Below the pieces are notes generated by a model. That model was not told the DNA's origin and searched no databases. It saw only the letters and a program-made list of their open reading frames with translations. From Rhodocollybia butyracea (taxonomy: Eukaryota; Basidiomycota; Agaricomycetes; Agaricales; Omphalotaceae): a stretch of 64,000 nucleotides of DNA. The translations under genes and the position numbers were made by a program. The DNA is taken from assembly GCA_015501585.1 (NCBI GenBank), contig JADNRY010000173.1, positions 1 through 64,000 on the forward strand. Direction: 5' to 3'. Below, piece by piece: positions 35,549-45,634 of the stretch; position 1 is the stretch's first letter, and every line of letters begins with the position of its first letter.

Positions 35549-38403
35549 GGGTATATACTAGTTACAACTCCTTCACATTTGTTCCTGAGTTAGATATTCA
35601 CTTTCATGGCGCTCACATTCACATCTGAAGCACTCACATTCACCTTTCACCGCATACAATCAGCTTTGAGTCATGTACGGCCGCCTTTGGCGGGCCACTG
35701 TCACATATACTCAGGCGCCAGCCTCCAGGCCTCTAACAACCTTTTCATGCACGTGAACTCGAAAAATTTTCTCTGTTCTGTACCATCACTTTCTCTGTCC
35801 CTTTGGCAATGGCAAACGAGACGAACGACGATGAGCTGGAGACTCTTCTGCGCCGCCTTCCCACTAGAATTGTACGTGAATTCTGCAACAAGGTATGTCA
35901 CGATGCACGTTGTCCATACATTGACGCGTTCATCGACGCGTCACATCTTCCCACCGTTTGACACTGACACATTCATTCAGACCTTCCCCGTCGGTTATTT
36001 GCGAAAACATCCGGACATCTATGATTGCCTTGATTGGATCGAATTGTCCTCCCTGCAAGACTATCTGCACGAGATCGATTATACAGGTGTGCACCAAAGA
36101 GCTTGTGGTTAATTTCATCTTTTGAATTTTACTGTAGATTCGCCCATTACTGTAAAACAAGAGCCGGTCGACCTTGGTCCCATTCCATCAACTCAAGTTT
36201 CACCTCCCCGCATTCGAACGCTCAAGCAAAACGGTCAAACAACATATGTGATACTGGATTCGGATGATGAAGAATCCTCAGATGGCAAAATATCTGATGA
36301 AGAGATTGGGATGCCAGGTGTGTCGTCGGATTTCTGTGCTTTAAAACTCAGTGTTATTGATTTCTTGGTTAATTAGACATTTCGAGTTCACAGGATGGTT
36401 CTTTTGACTGGGACATTGGATTCGGCCCACAAGGCATGTTTACTTACTTCTATTATCGAACCATTGACTTATTTATCTTTATATAACTTTGGTCCAGAGT
36501 ACGACGGCCATTTTACTCCGGGATATGATGGTAACACCACACATTCATCCCTACTGCTGTCGCCTCTGATTATGCGATGGATATTGATATGATGGAGCTC
36601 GATGATACCGAAATTGCTTCTGTTCGGGGTAGCGATACTGAGGGTGATGACTCGGACATTGAATCTATGGATGAGCAAGATGAAGTTGAGCAACAGTGGG
36701 TGGCTTCGGAAACTACATGGCTGGATGAAGGAGTGTATTCTGAAATTTTGGTACCACATCGCAAGGTCCAGATCACTACTCGGCATTGTTCTGTTGAGCG
36801 TGTCAAAAAGACCTATGGTTGGCCATCCTATATACCAGTTCCCCGTGTCTCGACTGCATACATCATTGATTTGAGTGCGCCTGAACGCACCGACAAACAC
36901 ACCAACATCGATAAACTTCTAGCCAAATCAGTATGTGACTATTTTCCGTTTTTTAAATTCTTGTGAGCTAATAGTTATCAATGCAATTAAGGAACAGGAA
37001 ACTTGGAGCAGCTCAACAGGAAAGAATGATAATAAGCCCAAGCTTACCATCTTCAATGGAAATAAAGTCGCTTGTCGCTGCAATCGTCAGAAATGCGCGG
37101 GAGTCACCACATGTTCAAATATTGATCCAAGGTTTTTCCCGGTTGAGCGATGGGACCTTGATTCTAATGCCTTCTCGGAGCTCATTGAAGCCCAAATCAG
37201 TGACTGAGTTTTGGAGGCGGATACAATTGAGAAACGAAGTCTTATGTATGATTGGTTCCATTTCTTGGTGCTTACAGCTAACTCTGCCTTAGTTTCTTTC
37301 ATGAGGTGCATGTCCAGCTATAATCAATGACTCTGGACAGCGTTGTCTTGGAATACCGGTGTTTTGGAAATTGACAAAAGTGAGTTTGGTATCTACTCAT
37401 TATCATTATTGTCTTACTGTTTATGTAGCCAAGTAAAGGACATACTCATTTTATTGGGTGTTCAGGCTACAGACAGAATCACATGGGTACCCACCGCTCA
37501 TTTACAATTCCACATGGAGTCAACGCCAGTATTCTTGAAAAGTTGATTAATGGTGAACCTGTGGAGGGACTGGATCGCCTCATGAAGACTTGCTCACGAA
37601 TTGTTCCATCCCGTGTTGGGAAGCGTGCGTCTGGGAAATGCAGTGAGTTTTTGCCTTATATATATTTGATCTGCACTGAATCGCTGAATCTTGTCACTTC
37701 AGAATACCCGCATAGTGCCAGTGGAGAGGCAAGCGAGATGATGAAACAAGAATGCTCTGCACGACAAACAATTTTTATTCCTCTTGACAGATCCATTCAC
37801 CAAGTATGTATTGTTTATCAGCTCAAGCCACATTCGCACCCTGCACTTCCAATGTCCAAACCATCTGCTTTGGCAAGTGAACTTTACCGAAACTACATTG
37901 AAGCTGTTGGAGTGGTCGGCTCAACGGTATCTTCAGTAGCGCGGGGTAAGTTGTTACCTCAATCTGTTCTATCACAAGTTAAATTCGAACAGCTCCAAGC
38001 ACGAAAGTTATCTTGAATGGAAAGTCTCTTGATGAAGTTGTAACGCCTCCGCCTCTCCATCACCACCACTGACCGTATCCAGCGATACGGTCATCCTAGA
38101 CACCGCCGATAGACCAAATGGTCTATCTTATCTTTCTATTTATTATTAATTATATAATAAAACCGTTACTATAAGTATTGTACAATTACTTAAGAGTCTA
38201 GTTAGTCTTTTACACCGTCGTACACACAATAGTATCCTATTTGTTGTGTTCACCGGTGTTCTTAAGGACTTTGCCCATAGGGTGCGTTATACTTTTTTGA
38301 ACATCAAAAAATTACTATTGTGTGAATAACACAAAGCTATTAGTTTAACAATCTATACAAACCCGCTCCATTTTTCCTTCCCGCTATATCATTCACTGTC
38401 CCT

Positions 38404-40695
38404 ATGACCTCTCAAAATCAATCAGAGAAGTCATATCAGAGTGTGCGCGATCGTGCACCTTCCATTCGTGGTGACGTGTCACCACACTCAATCTATTCAG
38501 TCACATCAGCAACTCATTCAGTGCATGCGTCTGAAGGACGGCACTACAGGCAGGACAAGAGTCCACCTAATGAACAGTCTATGACTATTCGTAAGAAACG
38601 GCCAACCCGAGAGGGTTTAAGTGAGATTTCTTCTGCGCTACGAGATGTAGTGGCATCACTCGACAAGAGTACGCAAGTACTCAATCGTATTCTCAATATA
38701 ACTGAGAAATGGGATGCATCTAGCATCCGATCTAATGAAGAAAGATCTTCTTCATCAAGAAACAGCAATAGAATCACTATTGCTGCACCCAGACCGAGAC
38801 AGTCTGCCGTCACACCACCGGTATTGCACAACACAACACCATATATTCATACCGAGACAAACAACTCGGTATGCCAATGGCGTGAGACTGTGCCCAAGGC
38901 ACCATCAGTCCAACAATCACTGTTGGATGAACAGTATTCACAAGGGATGACCAAGTCACTCTGTTATGTTCCTGTATTTCGACAGGAATATGCACCAGTG
39001 TCAGTAACTACACTGACACCCATCAACACATCCCGCATGAGACAGAGTCCCAATGCAGAGGCAGCGTCTCAGACACTGCGAGGTCCCAGGCCATTACCTG
39101 TGACCAAATCCTGCTCACCGCAAAGCGCGGTGAACATCAACAATGAACCGAAGTTACCTCGTAACTTCAATCAGGTAGTAGCGATACCACCACAGGAAAG
39201 TACAATGTACTTACCTACTGCAAGGGCGCCAGTGGTACCCAATATTATTATTACACCTCCAGTAGTTGTACTGAACACTACTGGAGATCACTCCAGTATG
39301 GGACCGCAACACGGTACCCTTCCGGTAGTTCCTACTACCATATCCATTGCCCCTCCGGTAGTACACACTACCATAAGACTGCCCAAATTGCCGCCCAGAA
39401 ATGCGCCAGAGCCAAGTTCAATGCCAGTACCAACGGTATCGGCCGAGTTGCAACCACAGCCACTTACGTTGGGAGTAGCTAAAGATTGGGTGAGTCGCAT
39501 AGCGATTCAACGCCAACGTAATGCCAGTCTCCGAGATTTCGGATTTGTGCCATCTGGGCTTCCCGACGAAATGGTGGGATATAATGTCGACGGAATACCT
39601 GTTGACAAATTGACTACTCCCAGAGAAATCTGGGATTGATTTTACATTCCACCCGCCAAGTCCTTTCCAGGACCAAGCAATAATGCCGGAGCGAAAGCTC
39701 CTAGCAAAAAATCCCATGAAGGGGGGAGGAAGCACAAGAGTGCTAAATCCAAAGGACACAAATGCAGCCCGTGGTCAGATGAATCATCGGACCCAAGTGA
39801 CACTGAGTCAAATACTGACTCATCATCTAATGCCTCTTGGCTAGACAAATTTGCTACCCGCAAGGGTAAAATTACTAAAAATGAGCAGCATAAATTACTG
39901 CGCTCACTTGCATCTAAGATGCGAGAAACAACAGGTGACGACGAATGTTGTTCCCGATGGAAACACAAGGTACACAAAGTGTACTGTAAACAAATTCGAG
40001 ATAAGATAGGGAATCCTATCCCTCCCATTGAGAGCCATAAAGCTCTTAAAGTTCCATCTCCGGAGGTCTATGACGGATCTCCGGATGTCGATGTCTTTGA
40101 GCGGTGGCTAATGTCACTTCTCCAATGGATGGTAGTCAACCGCATGTGTGGTGACGATTACGATGCTACACGGACTGCTGTGCTTGGCATGTTTCTACAG
40201 GGCAAAGCCCTTGACTGGTATAACGACGAAGTCACTGGTATACACTGCACTGTCCTTAAGTGGACATTTGAAGGCGCCATTATTGGTGTCTTTGATCGTT
40301 GCATCCAAGCAACGACCATTCATCAAGCTGCACAGCAGTTTGACCTTATTGAGTACTCACCCAATACGGGAGTGAGGGATTATTATTCCTCACTTACACG
40401 ATGGGCATCACAGATGCTCCAAACACCGGATGATGCAACAATGCGGAAACGGTTCATTGAGGGATTACCCTTCAATATTATTAGGCAACTCACGAATGAG
40501 GGGATTGTTCCAGAGTATGCCAAATTAGAAGTGATGGTCGGAGCCGTCATGCGCATTAAGGACCACACAGCCCTCACTAACTATTATGTCTCATCTAGGA
40601 ATAGAGATGACGAACAATTATCGGAACACCCCGATGAGTCAGATACTGAGAACATTGAACATGTTCTTGAACCTATAAAGGAGGACTCCTCCTAA
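38404..40695 (+). pseudogene. Ty3-like gag with a single in-frame TGA
   Basis: The frame is open from ATG at 38404 to 40695, except for a TGA at 39637-39639 (TTPREIWD-stop-FYIPP); both halves are in the same frame. The first 411 residues are Ser/Pro/Thr-rich with a short heptad-like segment (ALRDVVASLDKSTQVLNRIL). The second part contains the Retrotrans_gag-like fold (YDGSPDVDVFERWLMSLLQ, GKALDWYNDEV, RKRFIEGLPFNI). No CCHC knuckle follows. The stop may be a TGG-to-TGA mutation or a readthrough site. I favour mutation, because the related gag at 53.4-54.7 kb is also broken. Confidence 0.75.
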
Positions 40696-40828
40696 TGCCC
40701 CTGGCAATGAAATGCTTGCCTGGGGCCTATATATACACATATATATTCACCCTACACCTTCAATAAGGTGTATATGACCCATATAATAAACTACTCAGTT
40801 TATTTTGATGTGTTGGAAAGTCCAAACA

Positions 40829-41515
40829 CACTGCCAGTACATCAGTATATTACCTCCGAAAAAGGGATAGAAGTATAATATATTTTTCCCCTGAATTTTA
40901 ACAAATTTTTGCAATGAAAAAGAGTGAATATTGCCCCGGAAATAGGCATGGGAAAATAAGTACTTTTTCGGCGGCTATTTCACCCGAAATAGGGCGCTAA
41001 ATATGCCATCAATTTCGTCTGATTTATTACTAATTTTTCGGCATCAATTTCTTTCATATTTCTTTAGACAAAGGAAATCTATTTCAATGGAAATATGTTA
41101 ACTATTTCGGCTGCGAAAAGAAACGGGCATTGAGCGGCGGGCCGCCCGGACCGGACAAAGAGCTCTTTGGCCCATTCAACGGGCATTCAATGCCCGTTGC
41201 TTTTCGTGGCCGAAATAGTTAACATATTACAATTGAAATATATTTTCTATTGCCACTCATATTTCCAAGGAAATATCAAAGAGATTACAAAGGAAAAATA
41301 TACCGAAAAATTACTAATAAATCAGGCGAAATTGATGGCATATTTAGCGCCCTATTTCTGGTGAAATAGCCGCCGAAAAAGTATTTATTTTCCCATGCCT
41401 ATTTCCGGGGCAATATTCATTCTTTTTCATTGGAAAAATTTGCTAAAATTCAGGGGAAAAATATGTCATACTTCTATCCCTTTTTCGGAGGTAATATACT
41501 GATGTACTGGCAGTG
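40829..41515. mobile_element. CACTG-terminus foldback element, 687 bp
   Basis: The element is almost one large hairpin. Arms of about 300 bp start CACTGCCAGTACATCAGTAT and end with its inverse, and pair with minor mismatches to a short centre near 41140-41180. The 3-bp direct repeat ACA flanks it (40826-40828 and 41516-41518). Terminal CACTG with a 3-bp duplication suggests a CACTA-related MITE. No coding sequence. Confidence 0.75.
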
Positions 41516-42884
41516 ACATCGATTTTGTAAAGTGGCCTGGAAACAGGTCATCTTGACACAATTCCAGGCCAATCACGTGTTCAGCGCTAAATTTAGCGCT
41601 TACTGTTGCTTATACGCCTATGCAACATTTCCTGAACCCGGATTCTCAATGAGAATCCTCTTCAAGTGCTACTCGGAAACTTCCGAGTCTGTGCATTGAA
41701 CATTTGGACATTTCCGAATCAAATCATGCTCTAGTGGTACGCCCCGCTATTGTTTGATTCAAATAAGCCCGAAAATCTGATGCGCCACATCAATTACATC
41801 CCATACTTGATGCGGGATCATTTTAGTTAATCCAAAACTAAAAATGGTTTGGATGGTGATGATGTCATTACCATTTGTACGATTTACATCCCTGATGTTA
41901 ATCTGGTGGGGGAGGGTGTAACGCCTCCACCTCTCTATCACCACCACTGACCGTATCCAGCGATACGGTCATCCTAGACACCGCCGATAGACCAAATGGT
42001 CTATCTTATCTTTCTATTTGTTATTAATTATATAATAAAACCGTTACTATAAGTATCATATGATTACTTAAGAGTCTAGTTAGTCTTTTACACCGTTGTA
42101 CACACAATAGTATCCTATTTGTCATGTTCACTGGTGTTCTTAAGGACTTTGCCCATAGGGTGCATTATAGAAGTTCATTCAGGTCTGATCAGTCAAAAGG
42201 AGCAGCAGAAAATTATTGATAAAGTGAAGAAGAGGAAGTTCCCAAAGGGAGTGGGATTTGAAGGTAGGTTTTTGTATCTTTAAACTTGTTGAATTAAACT
42301 CAGCTTCTCTGCTCAGGTGCTCTTCTCTTGTACAATGAAGACCAGGAATTGAAGATGGAAGATCGTTACATCCATGCGATAGAGATGCTCAAGGCTACCA
42401 AACTCATCTATACATTCAACACCTTTAATCTCAGTCTCATACATGAGGTGAATCAGTTTGATGCTGACGGAACGTTCAAAAGAGTTGAGGGAGAATTTGA
42501 TGAGTTTGAAATCACTGTCTGGTATGAGGCTGTGAAATCTGGTATGGTTTACCCATGAATCTGCTTTTTTTGCTAATAATCCTTACTAGCTGTTACTATT
42601 GGGCATATTTACTTCAATCATAAAGACCGGGCGACATACCGGGCTATGTTTGAGGGCTTTCAGAGGCATGTCCAAGATATTACTGGAAAACCACTTCGTT
42701 TCCATGCACTTCAGAAAGATGGAAACATTTGTGCAGTTGGTACTGACATGGAACTGGCACTGATACAGGCATTTGCTGATGTCTTGCTCACCATCAATGA
42801 GCCTGAACATAGTGGTTTGATTAATGTCCATGATTTTGGCAACCTGTCCTGCATTCTTAGCCCTGTTGGTAAATATTTGTTTGA

Positions 42885-43756
42885 TAATAGCAAGTTTATC
42901 AGTAGTAGAAAATGTTCTAGAGTGGCTTGTGGAATGGCTCATTTTGTCTGGAGTGCTTTTGCAGCCAGATATGGAATCTTTGACCTAGATACCCCTGCCT
43001 CAGCAAAAAAATTCCCATGTCAAACCTCTAAGGGCCTGTTTGGCAACACGAATCTGGATTTTGTGTGATTTTGCCAGAGGCAAGATTTTGAAGACTTATA
43101 TAAAATGTTCAGATCAGCTGGCCGGTCACCACAACTCTGGAAATGTCATAAAATGACATAACTCCTGCCCTGACATGTCGGACGTTCCTCTCGCTGTCCT
43201 GCAAGTCGTCCCGACCACTCTCATGATGCCACACAGTGACCAACATGTTCTGGTCATCATCTTTCAAGTTTAATGTAATTGTATATTATTGTTAAAGTGA
43301 TTTTATTCCTCTATATTGTCTAATAGCAAGTTTATCAGTAGTAGAAAATGTTCTAGAGTGGCTTGTGGAATGGCTCATTTTGTCTGGAGTGCTTTTGCAG
43401 CCAGATATGGAATCTTTGACCTAGATACCCCTGCCTCAGCAAAAAAATTCCCATGTCAAACCTCTAAGGGCCTGTTTGGCAACACGAATCTGGATTTTGT
43501 GTGATTTTGCCAGAGGCAAGATTTTGAAGACTTATATAAAATGTTCAGATCAGCTGGCCGGTCACCACAACTCTGGAAATGTCATAAAATGACATAACTC
43601 CTGCCCTGACATGTCGGACGTTCCTCTCGCTGTCCTGCAAGTCGTCCCGACCACTCTCATGATGCCACACAGTGACCAACATGTTCTGGTCATCATCTTT
43701 CAAGTTTAATGTAATTGTATATTATTGTTAAAGTGATTTTATTCCTCTATATTGTC
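42885..43756. repeat. two-copy tandem duplication, 436-bp period
   Basis: 42885-43320 and 43321-43756 appear identical or nearly so. Each copy holds 147 bp of the interrupted host gene (FISSRKCSRVACGMAHFV segment) plus the first 289 bp of the MITE that follows. The duplication therefore happened after the MITE landed. Confidence 0.85.
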
Positions 43757-44000
43757 TAAGCAAGTGAAACCTAAGGTAAAAACTACATTTGAGAGCGGCG
43801 GGCATGTCTGAGCATCGAGCAGGGTGTTGACCTCAACATGGAAGAAATGTCTGACAGGCTGTGACAGCATGCGCGTTTACACGGAGCGCTCAACTGGCTG
43901 ATCCGAGTAATACTTACAAATGCTTGATGGCTTTTTTATATGGTGGCAATACCTGGCAAAATCCAAACAAAATCTGAGATTCGTGTTGCCGAACAGGCCC
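43468..44000. mobile_element. Tourist/PIF-Harbinger-like MITE, 533 bp
   Basis: The ends are GGGCCTGTTTGGCAACACG and the inverse GTTGCCGAACAGGCCC, flanked by TAA on both sides (43465-43467 and 44001-44003). The GGGCCTGTTTGG start and TAA duplication are typical of Tourist-like MITEs. A truncated second copy of its left part lies at 43032-43320, inside the tandem duplication. Confidence 0.8.
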
Positions 44001-44393
44001 TAATGTGGAGCAGAGAGAGAACATTTTCTTTTTAGAGGTCTCTTAATTTTGTTTGAACCACAAATCAGTGAGATTTCATTGTGTATAGATCTGGAAGTAT
44101 AACGCCCTTAGGCAAGAGTCTTACGTTCACACGAAAGAGCACGATAAAGGCTATGCGATTGTGTACTCGTAGTGTAGAAGAACTACAGTAATTTATGTAA
44201 TTCAACTAGTTATAGTAATCGAAATGAATATAACAGAAATGATATCTAATCGTGAGATAAGATAAGATAAGAGTCGTGATGTGACAAAAGTTAAGGCTGC
44301 GCCATAAGGCGCGGCCGGAAGGGAATCAGGCAAGATGGGGAGGAGGCGTTACACCCTCCCCCACTAGATTAGTACCTAGGGTACTAAAAGTTG

Positions 44394-44541
44394 ACCTTGG
44401 ACATGTCCAAGTTGCCCTTGGCCATGTCCAACCTAACCTTGGTCATGTCCAAGTTGTCCCTGGTCATGTCCAATCTAACCTTGGTCATGTCCAAGTTGCC
44501 CCAGGTCATGTCCAAGCTGTCCTTGGCCAGATCCAACTCGG
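44394..44541. repeat. 21-bp minisatellite (ccttggtcatgtccaagttgc type), about 7 units
   Basis: Seven consecutive 21-bp units alternate between two subtypes (…caagttg- and …caacctaa-). The minus strand happens to be open (LDMTKVR-type repeat), but there is no other sign of coding. Related units in inverted orientation lie at about 44868-44990, so the two arrays flank C-rich sequence like the subterminal repeats of a non-autonomous transposon. Confidence 0.7.
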
Positions 44542-44867
44542 CATGAGCCAGCAGCTTCCCTTCTCTTCCCACTGCCCCATGTACCTGCAATTAGCCCACC
44601 AAAACACTCCCCAAGGTTGCACACACTTCACATGTAAACTGACATCTCTCCTGCACCATCTTATTCCACTCTGGAGCCTGACATCTCTCCCAAAGCATTT
44701 TATACTGCTTTCCAAGCATCCCCTACTCCTCCCTCAGCACCCTCTACTCCCCCTCTGTCACCCCCACTGCACCCCCTACTCCTACCCTGGAAGTTCCACG
44801 CCCCTCCCAAGAGGTCTCCCTCCTCTCCCACAAGGTACCCTATCCCTGCCAGGGCATACCCTATCCT

Positions 44868-44990
44868 ACCCCTGGTCATGACCAACTTGACCCAGGTGAC
44901 CAGGTCATGGCCTACTTGCTTGGACATGACCCACTTCCCTGGACATGACCAAGCCATCCTGGACATGACCAAGGCACCTTGGATTTGCCA
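44868..44990. repeat. inverted counterpart of the 21-bp minisatellite
   Basis: Several units of ctggacatgaccaa and ggtcatggcc lie in the orientation opposite to 44394-44541. They end at gccagggactttgag. Confidence 0.5.
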
Positions 44991-45076
44991 GGGACTTTGA
45001 GTCTTTTTAGCCAGGTCAATGTAACAAAAGTGTAGACTAATAAGACTAATAAGTTGGGTGACTGAACTGTCCACAG

Positions 45077-45634
45077 GGTATTCCTGATTTAATCTGTGCG
45101 AAGCCACACCTGTATAATACTGAAGATTTTACGGTGAGATTTTAATCATTACACATTTTGTAGGATGGGTTTTTATAGAAATTTCAGGTGAAAGTTCCTC
45201 CTGAACTTTTTGATGAAATGGAGGCCAAGTATGCACCTCCCGACGATCCATCTCTACAGCTTACCCCACCGGAGTTTCAAGACATCGCAGATAATATCTA
45301 TCAGCAGCTAGGCAGCCCAATTGTCACACTTGACAACCTTTGGAGTGTTTACACTGATATGCTAGCAGGATTAAAGCAGTTGTGGGAGACGGAAGTGGAA
45401 TCTTTTCAGACAGTCATGAATACTGCCGATGCCGCATTTGACTCTAATATGCCTTTGATTCCAAACCTGAAGGAGTTGCGTGAAGGACTTGAAATCATGC
45501 CTGGCGGACCTCATTATATGGGCGGCTTAAATGCAGGAAAGGGACCTGATGTTCTGGAACAGGAAGAAGATGACGAGGAAGATTTGCGAGAGTATGCCGA
45601 ATGGACCGAGCTTCAAAGTGAAGCTGAAGATTAG
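45077..45634 (+). pseudogene. 3' end of an unrecognised protein gene
   Basis: Exon 45077-45133 (GIPDLICAKPHLYNTEDFT) splices cleanly to 45188-45634 (VKVPPELFDEMEAKYAPPDD onwards), giving about 167 residues with an acidic C-terminus (EQEEDDEEDLREYAEW) and a normal stop. No start or upstream exons are visible: to the left is the minisatellite-bearing repeat. It therefore looks like a 5'-truncated gene. I do not recognise the family. It lies 53 bp before the alpha-kinase remnant on the same strand and may have come with it. Confidence 0.5.

Larger units (their letters stand above)
38039..42169 (+). mobile_element. gag-only LTR retroelement (Ty3-like), 4.1 kb
   Basis: LTRs of 253 bp (38039-38291 and 41917-42169) start TGTAACGCC and end near TTATA, with only scattered differences. 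The 5-bp direct repeat GAAGT flanks the element (38034-38038 and 42170-42174), and removing one copy plus the element restores the host transposase frame. A polypurine tract (ggtgggggaggg, 41905-41916) precedes the 3' LTR. Inside is one gag ORF and no protease, RT, RNase H or integrase, so it would need enzymes from elsewhere. A foldback element was later inserted at 40829-41515. Confidence 0.85.
35809..44097 (+). pseudogene. MULE-like transposase gene, split by nested insertions
   Basis: The first exon starts at 35809 (MANETNDDELETLLRRLP). Later exons carry HPDIYDCLDWIELSSLQDYL, a VKQEP motif, an acidic stretch and a Cys-rich segment near 37070-37130 (CRCNRQKCAGVTTC). At 37690-37960 a C...H-x-H pattern ending PHSHP resembles a FLYWCH/WRKY-type finger. 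At 38034 the coding sequence stops at an LTR element and resumes after 42174 in frame (ILNGKSLDE joins VHSGLISQ). At 42330-42800, FDADGTFKRV and VGTDMELALIQAF resemble the first two acidic motifs of MULE transposases (inference). The third acidic motif was not found. A Tourist-like MITE, a tandem duplication and a second LTR element interrupt the 3' end. The family assignment is by pattern only. Confidence 0.55.

Noticed and set aside
44394..44541. Regularly spaced repeats that could be read as a CRISPR array or a repeat protein
   Set aside because: The 21-bp units are contiguous with no unique spacers, and the genome is eukaryotic. The open minus-strand frame is a by-product of the period being divisible by three.
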